Part shown: positions 35,501-46,200 of the stretch, one piece after another
Position numbering within the stretch: the first letter of the stretch is position 1
How the letters are laid out: every line of letters begins with the position of its first letter
Assembly (NCBI RefSeq): GCF_964019385.1
Contig: NC_088643.1
Span: forward strand, 80,758,199-80,822,198
Source: Sycon ciliatum
Lineage: Eukaryota; Porifera; Calcarea; Leucosolenida; Sycettidae
Direction of reading: 5' to 3'
DNA: 64,000 bases
Position numbers and translations under genes: made by a program
Notes under the pieces: generated by a model
What the model was told of the DNA's origin: nothing
What the model saw: the letters and a program-made list of their open reading frames with translations, nothing else
Database searches by the model: none

Positions 35501-36093
35501 AGACAGGGCTCTTCTTCAGTGCTCTGTGGGCGAGATAAATGGAGGCCTTGTTTCTTGCGCGAGGACAAGCTACTGGTATGTCCGTGAGCTGAAAAGCTCC
35601 GAGTGAGGAAGCGGCGCTTGGGCTGGACGGTACTGCTGTCTGCCACTACATACGTCGAGTGATTTGCGCCTGCACCAGCAGAGTCGTTGACAACTGTGTT
35701 AGGTTCTGAACCTAGCGTAGGATAAGGCTCTGCTTCACTACTCGGTGTACGAGATAAATGGCGGCTTAATTTCTTGCGCAGCGACTGGCCACGATTGTTC
35801 CAACGGTCCGTCGAGTTGATCGGCGCAGGTTGATTGTGGCACTGAGTCTTATCTGACGATTGACTGCTGAAAGAAACAGGGTCATTCACACTGTTGTCGA
35901 CCTCAGATGCCGCTACATTGGCATGCGTATGACTATGACTCTGAGGTTCTGGCCCCGGCCACGATACGTTCGAGCTCGTACTGCATGGTTTCGAAGAGGT
36001 GGATTGCTTCCTTCCTCCGATGATCGTTGCTGGCTCGGCAATCGGGCTCGAGCTCTCCTCTTCTACACTGCTACAGGGGACAATCTCCGGCAT
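32584..36093 (-). CDS. SYDE/SYD-1-like Rho GTPase-activating protein (PDZ, C2, RhoGAP)
   Basis: 1,169 residues from the ATG at 36,093 (A at -3). The frame is open upstream to 36,243 without an ATG; CTAACTAG there could be a splice acceptor, so an upstream exon is possible. Residues 1-450 are low-complexity and Ser/Arg-rich. PDZ at about 456-542 (SQVGFEYDLRKWP, ITPGGVVETQHLLEIGD). Acidic linker at about 755-805. C2-like at about 833-945 (GVLHVTMHGGSDF, SIDWEESFELEI). RhoGAP at about 963-1,130 with the arginine finger in SLYRVAGSFKEKE (Arg near 1,002) and LLKDYLRELPEPLLT. It should stimulate GTP hydrolysis by Rho-family GTPases at membranes. PDZ-C2-RhoGAP order marks the SYD-1/SYDE family. No intron interrupts the three domains. 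Confidence 0.88.
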   Translation of the reverse strand: MPEIVPCSSVEEESSSPIAEPATIIGGRKQSTSSKPCSTSSNVSWPGPEPQSHSHTHANVAASEVDNSVNDPVSFSSQSSDKTQCHNQPAPINSTDRWNNRGQSLRKKLSRHLSRTPSSEAEPYPTLGSEPNTVVNDSAGAGANHSTYVVADSSTVQPKRRFLTRSFSAHGHTSSLSSRKKQGLHLSRPQSTEEEPCLSPGPETNGEIPPGPGAGHSQSAVRTEDSSPVQPKSQIVARRSSSHGHSWSSRSLSRPFSFKSSSPRSSQKRSTSRQSSEDPSDSAGTAVHKQASRTRSSPTPQTASDSSVMIAKGPRGTVDVMPPELLGRLEGHKSGLLQSSPIKSRTIGSGGVDQFHTLQKIKKGKSDEDLSSSHKKAMSGSGSNGCPDSNATNNVSSPSPATKARFRRRASTNMAKKSAISLEISNPMPGTFRKVAGVREDRTDGAGGAGSGERSQTVEIDLGKDKSQVGFEYDLRKWPTLDVQEVRVMGITPGGVVETQHLLEIGDTISKVNGVSISKIGNRDELQFLMSSESTLILTVSRRSPSDTERQSAVGNPPRPATADGFFTTPEPPGGARSGQSQLSGASPDPLQMNTVAQFVPCDINPEDMECEYDAIELYPEKKDPKKAAQATESTASPVTDDDAWMQESGRRESLSLVECMENVVDVLLSKDLTGQERRQRLTEHLGMDVNLPSLEEEPKGMEEPTVRTQANVPQHYNATTESIASSRSADCDNGHVEEITGARAGSDESSASVPPLMYTSDNNEARGDDGDDGEDEHVNRGDRVGNAGSDSSDDRDDDDAAADTGGKPAMGNLDVVSSDSVRPRLNSLRSLSGVLHVTMHGGSDFIPSSSLRCVASTDTHLKQDTRRATVSSDGSIDWEESFELEIDDTRSLVVSCFASTGTSRDSLTGRATVHLEALFRVAGERNLQLDLAPKGSVRLDLEFSERSRLLKRFPSDDQYFGVFGIDLQELVSRERRAIPIIAEKCMEEINARGLSQISLYRVAGSFKEKEALRNGFETDSSIVQLSEDDVPDVTIIAALLKDYLRELPEPLLTNMFCVDLVRAARRTASDGVRQQRIFDILQALPAANLDLARMLFRHFHRLLQQSASNKLGVHSLSVCLGPILLCPSPHARGTAQESVDFDGMSGVMEAMLDFGWPDTAYTNEETMF

Positions 36094-36243
36094 GCTGCTA
36101 CTATGGCTGGCCCTACTCGGGTGCGGATAAGATTCGTTATTGAGCACTTGTGGATTCTTCTGGCCGCAGTAGTACGTGCCAGTATTCAACACTGCACCAC
36201 TGTACCACCCACGGGCCAGACGAAGAACACCTCTTTCAGACAC

Positions 36244-37147
36244 TTGTACTAGTTAGGAAATGGTGGTGGCCATGTATTATAGATTGGAAGCCGTGAGAGA
36301 TATTCTTTACTGTGGACCTGCAGTGCTCATGGGTGGCTGCAGCAACTGCACTGGCGGCAGTACTCGAGGAAGATACTTGAAATACTCTTGTAAGACTAAA
36401 GTGCTCGTCCAGCTAGCTCGTCAGGTTCAGATAGTACTACTGTATCTTCCTATTCTGTTGATCGTACGGTTTACATCATAATCTGTACCATGACACACTC
36501 GTTTCGATGCCTAGGCGCCTGTGGAGTGGTGCTGATCTATCTCAGTATGCTGAGCAACTACACTGGGAAACAACTACTCCGTACTATTGCTCATGAGACG
36601 CCGCCATCATGACTGCCAATTTTCCAAGATACTGTAGAAAACGTCGAAAGAAACAAGATCGATCGTAGAGCATGCAACTGATGCTTGGCACAAACAAAAA
36701 TCTTTTCTCAGCTTTCTGCTGCAGACGCGCAGATCTTTCATCTCAACCAGGGAGTAGTACAATACAGTATTGTACTACTCCCTGATCTCAACGACGTCGA
36801 CATGTGCATCAAGCATGCTGCCTCCCGCCAATTCCGGGCCACTCGCGTACCACCAAGAATAGAATCATACAACATTGTAGTAACCGTACTCCATTTCAAG
36901 ACACAGTGCATGCACTACAATAGTGACAGGACATGGACAGTGCTGTGTGAGCCTCCGAAAACGGCAACCTGACCTGTTCTCTTTGGATTCGGAAACGTTT
37001 TGTCATGCGTATGGCGCATATATGGCATAATTCTCATGTGAACCAAAGGCGTTGATACTTTTGATGCCATAATTACATTTCTGTGCCTGAGCCATTTTCA
37101 TCACAACGTGACAGTGCACTCGCTTCTCCATAAAAGCTGAGGCCCTG

Positions 37148-37187
<40 letters not shown>

Positions 37188-37390
37188 GCCTAGCCTGCAT
37201 GCTCCTGAATTTCTGCCAACCCAGAACTACTTTAAAAAATTATTTTTGTAATGTAGGCAGAAGCGAGGGGTATACAGTGCTTGTATTGTACTTGTACCAC
37301 TACTACTAGTGATACCAAAGAAGATAGACTCTAATCACTAAATCAGGGAGTCCCTGACTCTAATTTATACTAGTATGTCATTAAAAAATG
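36244..37390. other. Intergenic region upstream of the RhoGAP gene
   Basis: No gene recognised. Contains the 37-bp palindromic insertion at 36,748-36,784 and an (AC)n tract at about 37,148-37,185. The segment directly after 36,243 may be promoter or upstream-exon sequence of the minus-strand RhoGAP gene. Confidence 0.45.
36748..36784. mobile_element. Ultra-short palindromic insertion (CAGGGAGT type), 37 bp
   Basis: Palindrome CAGGGAGTAGTACAAT...ATTGTACTACTCCCTG. Flanked on both sides by ATCTCAAC (36,740-36,747 and 36,785-36,792), an exact 8-bp repeat. Confidence 0.7.
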
Positions 37391-37405
37391 ACCTACTCAT
37401 TATAC

Positions 37406-37425
37406 CAAGAGTTCATGAACTCTTG
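37406..37425. mobile_element. Ultra-short palindromic insertion (CAAGAGT type), 20 bp
   Basis: The sequence is a perfect 20-bp palindrome, CAAGAGTTCATGAACTCTTG, flanked on both sides by ATTATAC (37,399-37,405 and 37,426-37,432). There is no room for anything but the two termini. The shortest of the set. Confidence 0.7.
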
Positions 37426-38080
37426 ATTATACCGGTACTAGTACATGATTGTATTATTATACCTCACTCCATATACACCCACAGTCTTTGGGATGCCCTC
37501 CCTTAGTGGTGTATACATATATATCTCCATATCCCCCCTAAAGTAAATTAGCAGTAGTTGTCGGCGAGGAACAAGCCATTAGGAGGCCACACACGGTGAA
37601 TAATGAGAGGTATAACTATTAATATAACAAAGGGACCTCGTACTCATAATTATTATAATTATACATGTCACCAGTTATAAAAAACTCGGCTTCGCCTCGG
37701 TTTTTATACTGGTGTATACTAGTATATCTCTATAATTATACACTCGGTCCCTTGTTATAATCTATACCTATAGCCTTAGGGGTAACGTACTATTGGTAAC
37801 ATGTTAACAGTAGACCATAGCTCAGGGAACCAGGGAGAAATACATGTACCGGTATTACAAAGTGCCGGTATTATAGTTTTCTACTCCTGTATACAGTGTA
37901 TTGTATTCCCAGTGGCCTGAACCTTGATTGGCTTGAACCGACAAACCGCGCAACAACGTGACAAACAACAACAACAACACTTCATCTTTCAGCCCCAAGA
38001 TGTGTGATGGACCAGGACGGTATCGGCTTCTGGTGAAGCAAGCTGGCGCTGGATAGGAACAAGAGTTCTGTTTGTAGGAC

Positions 38081-38112
38081 CAAGAGTACATAACCCAGTT
38101 TATCTACTCTTG
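38081..38112. mobile_element. Ultra-short palindromic insertion (CAAGAGT type), 32 bp
   Basis: Starts CAAGAGTACATAACC and ends TTTATCTACTCTTG, flanked by GTAGGAC at 38,074-38,080 and 38,113-38,119. One end matches MITE subfamily B and the other subfamily A, as if only the outer ends of a longer element were left. Confidence 0.78.
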
Positions 38113-38760
38113 GTAGGACGCACACGTAGTATAGTAGTCTACGCTACGGTAGTTAGTAGTTCGACTCGTTTCCATACTGACATAGCAGTAAGGGAGATAA
38201 TTCAATGTTGTCGTGTGGCGAGCAAGTCTACAAGTACAAGTTGTAGCTCGATGGTGTTAGCTCAACTGTCACAGCCCGATAACATGCCGCTCCGCAACAG
38301 GATGTTTCAGGGTTTCTCAGTTTTCATATTGACGACGCTCCAAGCAATTGTAAAAGTTGTATCCCCGAAAGGGCGAGGCCGGGGTACGCCGGTAAACCAG
38401 ACAAACAGACGGACAGTGGTGACTGTGGTGCGGATCCGATCGCACCAGATCATGCAGATGTACTTACAACTACTTACATGACATGATTGTATAGGTCCTG
38501 AACAGGGAGGTGTATAAACCCGATTTAAATTACGGGTCCGTGCGAGTCCTGGCTGAAGGTGTTTCCGCCGGCCTCTAGCTCTGCATGCACTTCTCCTGAC
38601 TGAAATTCTTCGCGCCAGACTCCGCTTGTATTTTTGACATCTTCAGACATGCAGAGTGCATGCAGTACAGACAACATGCATAACAGGACCAGGCCAGAAG
38701 GGTAGATAAAAAAGATTCTACTTGCAGCGCGCGGATTCTGCTCCGTTCGGCGGGTTTGAC

Positions 38761-38787
38761 CAGGGAGTGGTATTTTACGACTCCCTG
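38761..38787. mobile_element. Ultra-short palindromic insertion (CAGGGAGT type), 27 bp
   Basis: Starts CAGGGAGTGGTA and ends TACGACTCCCTG, flanked by GTTTGAC at 38,754-38,760 and 38,788-38,794 (exact 7-bp repeat). Confidence 0.75.
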
Positions 38788-39129
38788 GTTTGACCACTGG
38801 CCGTTGCTGAACATTACACTTGACCGACCGCACAAGCAACGACGAACAGAGTCAGAGGGCCAAGATCGTAGCCCGGAACGTTTCCTATAGAGTGGAGAGG
38901 TGTAAGTACTAACAACTACTGGCGGAATAGCGCGGGCGGTGGTTAGTGTCCACGGCGGGAGGCCAATGAAACAAAGCTGCTGTGCTCAATCTTCTTCACC
39001 CTCTACTCATAGCGTCTTCGCTTTTACCGCTCGTGACGTTGGTAGCAAGCGGCGAGAGAGGAGGAACGACTTGAGCAGTTGAGGGAGCGAAAGGGTTGAA
39101 GACCCGGACATCAGAAAAGGCGCGCTCAA

Positions 39130-39350
39130 AAATTCAGTCAAAATGGACCTCTCCAAACACCGATGGCAGAAACGTCAAGCCGAAGTCCTGTAGTGAAGTT
39201 GCTCTCCAGACAAAGGCTGCAGATGCTGAAATGGTGCTCGACAGCCATGAAACGGGTGGCCAACAACGTTGTTGTTGGCGTGAGCGACGCCGTGATATCC
39301 CGCACTTCATTATGGCGAAGTGACGCCCTGACGGGAAACCACCCGTGCTG
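39130..39350 (-). pseudogene. Decayed endonuclease-like module, minus-strand copy
   Basis: Minus-strand reading gives SLRHNEVRDITAS and later LRLDVSAIGVWRGPF, clearly the RHN and PD-(D/E)XK-like parts of the module at 19,199-20,143. The segment between them is out of frame. It stands head-to-head with the plus-strand copy at 39.6 kb. Confidence 0.65.
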
Positions 39351-39589
39351 CATGTGAGAGCACGAGTGATGTTGAAGCTTGCTCCACAGATTCAACTGTC
39401 GCTTTCTGATTTGTAGTAGTATCGGTACAGTGTCAGTGACTGTAGTGCAAGGTAGTGGCAGTGCAGTGCAGTGCTGCCAACCTTCCGTATTTGTCTCGTA
39501 CGGAAAATCACACCTTCTTCCGCACTGTACTGAGGAGTAGTAAATTTCATGAGCTGATGCTTTGCTCCTCCGCTCATCGGTATCGGCGG

Positions 39590-40430
39590 ACATGCAGAGA
39601 ACCCTCAGGCCTGGATTTGGCAGCGGAAAAAGGAGCCTCCAGCTGGCTTCACCTGCAGACCTCTTCGCTGTCACCGCTTCAACCTAACGAAAGGAGAGTT
39701 TCGAGACGCTGTGTGTCTGCGGTACAACTGGCTACCTCCCCGACTTCCGACATCCTGTCAATGCGGGAAGGAATTCTCTGTGTCGCATGCCCTGTCGTGT
39801 TCCCTGGGGGGGGGGGGGGGGCTTCCCAACCCTCCGGCATAATGAGATCCGGGACCTAACCGCCAGGGCATTGAAGCAGGTCACCCATCAAGTTGCTGTG
39901 GAGCCCCACCTTCAACCACTGACAGGGGAACAGCTACGGTACCGGTCTGCCAACACCGATGACCAAGCCCGGCTAGATGTGGCAGCAAGTGGCATTTGGG
40001 GTGGGCGATTCGAGCGCACCTTTGTTGGTGTTCGGGTGTTCAACCCACGTGCGTCCTCGAATCGCTCCAACTCGATTGCCGCTTGCTATGTCAAACATGA
40101 GCGGGAGAAGAAGAGGGCATATGAGCACCGGGTGCGCAATATCGAACACGCCTCCTTCGTCCCAGCCATCCTGTCCACCACCGTGGGGGCATGAGCAGAT
40201 GCGCCACTGCATTCTACAAGAGAATTGCTAGTCTGCTAGCTGAGAAGACCGCCGAGCCCTACAGCAACGTCATGGCCAACCTCCGCTGCCGCTTGAGCTT
40301 CGCATTATTGCGTGCCAGCGTCATGTGCCTCTGTGGGGCTCGCAGCACATACACAGCTCACCTCCCTGCTGATCCTGTCTCTGCTGAGGTTGTTGTTGCA
40401 GAAGCTGGCGTTGCTTGTTTTGATATTATG
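39590..40430 (+). pseudogene. Decayed endonuclease-like module, plus-strand copy
   Basis: Three frames together parallel the 19.2-kb module: LDLAAEKGASSWL (39,611), then FPTLRHNEIRDLTARAL with ARLDVAASGIWGGRFERTF (39,829-40,020), then FYKRIASLLAEKTAEPY to LLRASVMCLCGARS (40,210-40,350). Breaks are a frameshift near 39,650, a G tract at about 39,807-39,820 inside the Cys/His knuckle, and a frameshift near 40,190. One catalytic-like residue also differs: FVGVRV where the intact copy has FIDVRV. Not functional. Confidence 0.75.
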
Positions 40431-40873
40431 GGCATGTGTTTCTGTGGAGAAGGAAGGCGGAGAGCAGGAACGCAAACAATACTGCTTTTATCATTCTGGT
40501 CATCTTTTGTGGGCAAACAGAATACAATTGACAGTGGCATGGCGAATGATTTAGAACACAACACCAAAAAATGAAAACAATTGTATGTGTGAAAAAACGC
40601 AAAAACACGAGAAAAACACCAAAAAACAGGAATATACAAGGGCACTGTCCTGCCCACCATCGTCTCCAAAACCTCACAGCCAGCCCTCCGAGATTGCCAA
40701 CTCTCGCAATGCATTCACAGGACGGTGATATGACGATCATCTTTTGTAGTTTCATGACATGCCGGATTGTATGGGTTTATTAATTTTGCCCGTACAAGAG
40801 GCTTCGTGTCCTTTTGGAAAAAAAGAGTTAATACCATGAATACGGTGTTTTACTATAGCAGTACACATGTATA

Positions 40874-41644
40874 GGCTTGAAAGTGATGACGTCAAAACGG
40901 CCAGGGAGTTTAACAGAAGTTTGTACTAAACTAAAGTTTTTTTTCCTGAACGTTCGGGGTGACAGATGTCTTGACCTCGACCAAAAACGAAATTTAGTAC
41001 GTAACAAGCCTGCTGGTGGAGTGATCTAACGAAAGATTTCGTGAACGAAAATTTGTACTTTTTACTTTGAACTTGAAGTGAATGATTGTACTGTAAAACC
41101 AGAAAATTTAATTATAATTTTTATAAACGATCAAAAAGTTTAAAAGGAACGAAATGTTCGGTTACCAAATTGGCTTACTTGACTGTGTGCATTGCGTCGG
41201 TGCTGACACATTTAAGTTCTTTCGAAAAAGTAATTAGTTTTTAAACGTTTTTGTAATTTTGGCATGATCTAGTAACGTGCAGAAAGTTTAACGATGGCTA
41301 CCTGGCCGGCCACCCGGTACCCATCTGTATGCACAGACATCTCCCCATTACCATGATTACGTTTCTTCAAATAACGAAAAAATTGGTCGTTAAAACGTTA
41401 GACTTTGTGACTCGTTAGACTTTCCGGTTTTACAGTATTGCCTACAGTGTGTGGGTGCATAGCAACCCACTCATGTAGTATGCAGGTGTGACTTTTTCTT
41501 CGCCACCAGATGTCACCCAGCCAACCCAGTCAAATTTATCGGCTATATCACCTCGCTGTGAGTAAGACCGCTTGGAATATGCTTGGATCCAGTTTTTGAA
41601 TTTTTGAAATTGTTGCTATGCTGTGATGTAGCACTTTCAAGCCC
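40874..41644. mobile_element. TA-flanked inverted-repeat element with a nested second element
   Basis: Ends TA-GGCTTGAAAGTG and CACTTTCAAGCCC-TA, 771 bp, non-coding. Inside, 41,091-41,435 has ends CTGTAAAACCAGAAA and TTTCCGGTTTTACAG, again flanked by TA. TA duplications suit Tc1/mariner-like MITEs. Confidence 0.55.
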
Positions 41645-41713
41645 TAATCTGTGGTCTGCACTACGGAATGTGAGCAGAGTACTTAAAGACGATCGATCAG
41701 CTATAGCTATTAG

Positions 41714-41746
41714 CAAGAGTAACCTCCCTGGGAGCTTATACTCTTG
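41714..41746. mobile_element. Ultra-short palindromic insertion (CAAGAGT type), 33 bp
   Basis: Starts CAAGAGTAACCTCCC and ends GGGAGCTTATACTCTTG. Flanks CTATTAG and CTACTAG agree at 6 of 7 positions. Confidence 0.55.
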
Positions 41747-41749
41747 CTA

Positions 41750-42328
41750 CTAGTATGTACATTGTAGAAGCGTGACAAGTGCAAGCTGAGCGATGCCTGT
41801 GCCAAATGCAAAGCGAGTGCTTGCCGTGCCTCGACTATGCTCTCGTACATGCACATGATGAAATACGCCAACCAAATCAACACCCATTGCATAGCACCAC
41901 CCAAAAAAATACCAATATTAAATATTTCTTCATATATGAAAATTAATAGTACAATCTCTCCCCCTCTTCTCCTCCACGCGCTCTCAGCTACTGAGGGTAG
42001 CCATGTGTCAGCTGAGAGGGCATGAAGGAGAGGAGGAGAGATTATTGCTGCATTATAGAACAGCCACATGGTATCTTTCACAAACTTTATTGATATTCAT
42101 ATGATAGGTTGAGGGAATTGAAAACGGAATATTTCTCCTGGCATAAAGACCGGCATGTCCAATAGCATCCTCATGTTGCCGGATGATTGCATAAGCAAGA
42201 AACTCAGAGTCGCCTTGCCCTTTCAGAGTTCTAGCCAGGAAATATTGTAGGGTTAAACAACCTGTTCACCCATTTTCCATGTTCCACTATTGCCTTTTTG
42301 CCAAATGAAGGGAGAGAGAGAGAGAGAC

Positions 42329-42421
<93 letters not shown>

Positions 42422-42589
42422 AGTTACATTTATAAAGACAGGTAAGTCTAACAAATGAGGACTGAGACCTCTACAACAGGGTTTTTACGCCTGAAAGCAG
42501 GTGCATGATTTAACAAGCAGGTTGTCAGTCTAGATTTTATGCGCAGATGGAGAAAAAGCGCAGAATTTTTGTAATGAGATGAAAAGCAG

Positions 42590-42666
<77 letters not shown>

Positions 42667-43217
42667 CATCCCCGTAATTTACCTGGCTGCTTCAAGTGCC
42701 TACCTCTTCAGTCATCACCCTTCATCCTTTGCAAACCAGACTGAGAGCAAGTAGGGGTACTCGGTGGGCAGCACCTCACTCCTGCAATAAGCAGACACTC
42801 CAAGCAGAGATCTGTTTAGTGCTTTGCAGCTCATCAACGCCATGGGAGATTTCTTCATCGATGTTCTTAATAGTTTTTTTTTCGAAAAATATTGTTCAGC
42901 ATGGTGCTTGTTTGCATGGTCATAGGCAATTTCAATTTCTTCAAGGGTCTTGAATTGAGAACATAGCATTAGCCATTACTAGCATGTAGCATCCGGCATA
43001 TTCAGTAAGACTGATCAAAGAGCCATGCAGGCAGGAGAAGCCTCTGTAAAAGAAAAAGGAACTATGGGGGTTAAAGTAGTTAATGTGACATGAACAGTAT
43101 GCGTGTGCGTGTGTGGGTGTGTATGTAGGGGAAGGGGGTATTTACCGGTGCACTTACAACCTGAGTAGCAGCACTGTAAAAGACTAAAACAAATTAGTAA
43201 GGAATATGCTGGTAATG
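41750..43217. other. Region downstream of the TMEM214-like gene
   Basis: No gene recognised. Two pure (GA)n tracts lie at about 42,308-42,419 and 42,594-42,666. A second imperfect inverted repeat (GAGAGCG/CTCTC with ACATGGC) surrounds 41,960-42,030. The part next to 43,217 should contain the 3' UTR of the minus-strand gene. Confidence 0.45.
42308..42419. repeat. (GA)n microsatellite
   Basis: About 110 bp of nearly pure GA repeat. A second tract follows at 42,594-42,666. Confidence 0.95.
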
Positions 43218-46200
43218 TTAGTGGCCCTGATCAACCAGGGTAGCATACTGGTTTTCAATCCACACTGCTGCCTGTATCACCAGCTGTCCAAGTTGTGCAA
43301 TGGCCTCTTCATAGAATTCAACAGCTTGCATAAAATAGGGCTCAGCATCCCGTGACCAGCGCGCCAACACAGGAAGAGCAGTTCTGTCCAGCCATCTGCA
43401 GCATGAATGTGTAAACACAGCAAGTACATGTACACAGCCACCTGTTACAACCGGCCATGCAATAGCTTGTAGCCTGGCCTGCCCGCACAGGCTGCACCGC
43501 CCGCCCGTATATGTACATGTAGAGTGCATTAACAAACAGTCACCGCCATGGGCTGCAAGCTATTTTATTGATCCTAGCCTAGCCTGGCTCTTGGTCGGTC
43601 TTTCAGGTCAATCAGGGTACTCCATGTACTGTGTAATAACAGTAGTCTGCAGTAGTAGTGACCCTGACAACAGTTGCGGTCATTCGGTTTCTCACTTGAA
43701 AGGTAAAGGCATGCCGTAACGTGTAGTTCATTATGTAGTTCATTATGTAAGTGGCACAGCTGCCTGTTGCAGCAACTAACATACTTCAGTAGTACTTGCC
43801 AATCTATGGCTAGTGCATGCAACATGTAAGCATAAGGCTAAGACCAATGACATCAGCCACTCTGCCACACATAATAACCTGACAGTAGCACAAGACACTT
43901 CAAGGGTCCAGATCATAGTGCTAGCACTTTCAAAGTCTCGTAGAAGGCCTGCAGCCAACCACTGCTGACCATGCTGACACCCACATCAATACCATGTCAA
44001 TACCATGTCAATACACAGCAAACAAGGGTATACTAACCTCAGAGCTTCTACACCAGCATTCCAAACTTCTGATGAAATCCTCTTGCAAACGTCCAGCACA
44101 CCCCACTGTTCCAAATATAGACGCGTTGTCGATGCTACACATATTGATAGTAATCAGAGAAAGGACATCACAAAGAGACAGAGAGATGCAGCTTAGGTTA
44201 CGCATGAACAAGACTAATGAATCTTGATCAAAGGATGACCCACTTCGGCTGAAACACGCCAGTACATACATAATAAGAATGGAGAAGTTTACTCTTACTC
44301 TGAAGTACTCCTCCTGCAGATAACACCAGCAGTACTAATGGCAGAGTTGGAGCATGTAGATCTCTTACCTGCCCAAGATCTTGATTCATACACGTCAGCG
44401 GCAACAACTGCCAGCAAGACAGTTGCCAGCGACCAGAAGAGAACGGAGATAATCCACCAGCGGCCCTGCGATGCACTCTGTGCTGCAAGCTCAGCCTGAA
44501 GAGTCGATACGGTTTTCAGTAGAGCCTGTGTGAAACAAAGCACAGAAGACATCATGATTGCATGCAGCTCAGATTAAAAACATTTCAAAGTCTCACAAAA
44601 GGCCAGTTATTGATGACGCACACTTCAATACTATGCAAACCATGCTGAAATTCAGGATAACCAAAAGAGTGTGCTTGCACATGTGTACGTGTGTGTGTGG
44701 GGGGGGGGGGGGGGGGAATAACAACAAGCCCACTTGATCATGGATCACGTACAAACAGAATCGCATATCATATTCCTTCAGCACACACAGGACGGTGGCA
44801 ACTCACCTTGGAGTTTCGCGAGCTTTCTTGCCGCTGCACAAAACAGAGTATGGAAAGGAGCCAGCCCACAGTAAAAAATCAAGAACTACTGAATTAGACC
44901 ATGTACACCTGTGTGGTCTAACTTGCGATTACAGTGGAACTTCTGCATAAAGTACTCTGGCCGGATATCACATTATAACATACTGCATGTAAGTTACAGG
45001 TCATAACGTACTATTTTGGAGGACCCTGCAACATACCAACACCATACCAGTCATTTGCCTCAAATATAATTATGTACAGTGCCTTGAGCATAAACTACAA
45101 ATTTTTACGGCCCCTGGAGGTGTGTTATATTGAAGTTTCCCTACAGATGCATTAACACCACTCAATATCATGTAAATAGACTACATGTACGTGTAGCAAC
45201 AGTAGATGAACACAGACTTCGAAAGGCAATGGTTTGAAAGAGGGGCCAGCCATAGTACAGCTCGTACTGCTCAATGAAATCCGATCAAGCGAGTGAATGC
45301 CTGGCCGGGTGCTGTGCAGCCCTAGAACACTTTATAGACCTGTGAACACTGGGATGGTGCACTGGTGGGTGAGTGACGAGATCGGATTTCATTGAGCAAC
45401 ACTGTATATCTGCATCAGGTAACACATGCAAGAAGAAGAAGAATGTTTGTGTAACTGTTATCACTAGAGTCCGCTACTGTGATCAGCATAGGAGTACATC
45501 ATCAGCCACTGCATTCAAACTAACCATTTGCTGTGACACAGATCCGTGGCCACTCGATGGTATCGTGTCAAGCCGTGGCAGAAAGTCTATCATTGAGTCG
45601 AGGTCCAGAGGCATCTGGAACAAAAAAACAAAAACAAAAAAAGCATGCACACGCAAGCGCACACACATATGCATGCAGAGCTACATCACAATGGGCACGA
45701 CGAGCAAGTGCAAAGCATGTTGAAGCACAAGAACATGACACTTTTATTGATATTGCTGAATTAGCCATGTAAAGCATGCCTAGAAACGCCAAAAATTCCT
45801 GTAGTGGCACACATGACATATTGTCATTAAGATCCCCAAAGGAGCAGTTGGAAAGGAGCCATGGCTAAAAAGAGACGGGATGCTGAGACAAAGACCCAAC
45901 AATACATACATCTGAGAGAACTTGAAGGCCCTCCGTGTAGCCTGCATTCAATCGCTTCAAGAAGTAACTGCAGAGAGAGGAAAAAACAACAACCATAAAA
46001 GACAAAATGCTGATGACCGGACAGTCCCACAGGGAAGGACTGCACTAAAAAGAGGATTGCTAAATCCAAGCAGCCTCAGCATGGGTCATGGCCCCTGCCA
46101 ATTTGCCGGGAGAGAGTCTGCTACAAATTCCTCCCCACAAGAATCATTGTACAGTAGCTGCAAGTGCAGCAGCAGGAACATTGCACTACATGCGGCACGT

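Larger units (their letters stand above)
37433..39120. other. Intergenic region with A/T-rich palindromes
   Basis: No gene recognised. Around 37,640-37,750 an inverted repeat (CCTCGTAC...TATAATTATAC with a CGGCTTCGCCTCGG core) suggests another foldback element. Two ultra-short palindromic insertions lie at 38,081 and 38,761. Confidence 0.45.

Noticed and set aside
36094-36243. N-terminal extension of the RhoGAP frame
   Set aside because: It starts with GTG and has no ATG; it is real only if an upstream exon splices in, for which there is no firm evidence.
37345-37380. CAGGGAGTCCCTG with ACTCTAAT on both sides
   Set aside because: The repeats enclose extra bases (CACTAAAT) before the terminus, so it does not fit the family structure; possibly a damaged copy.
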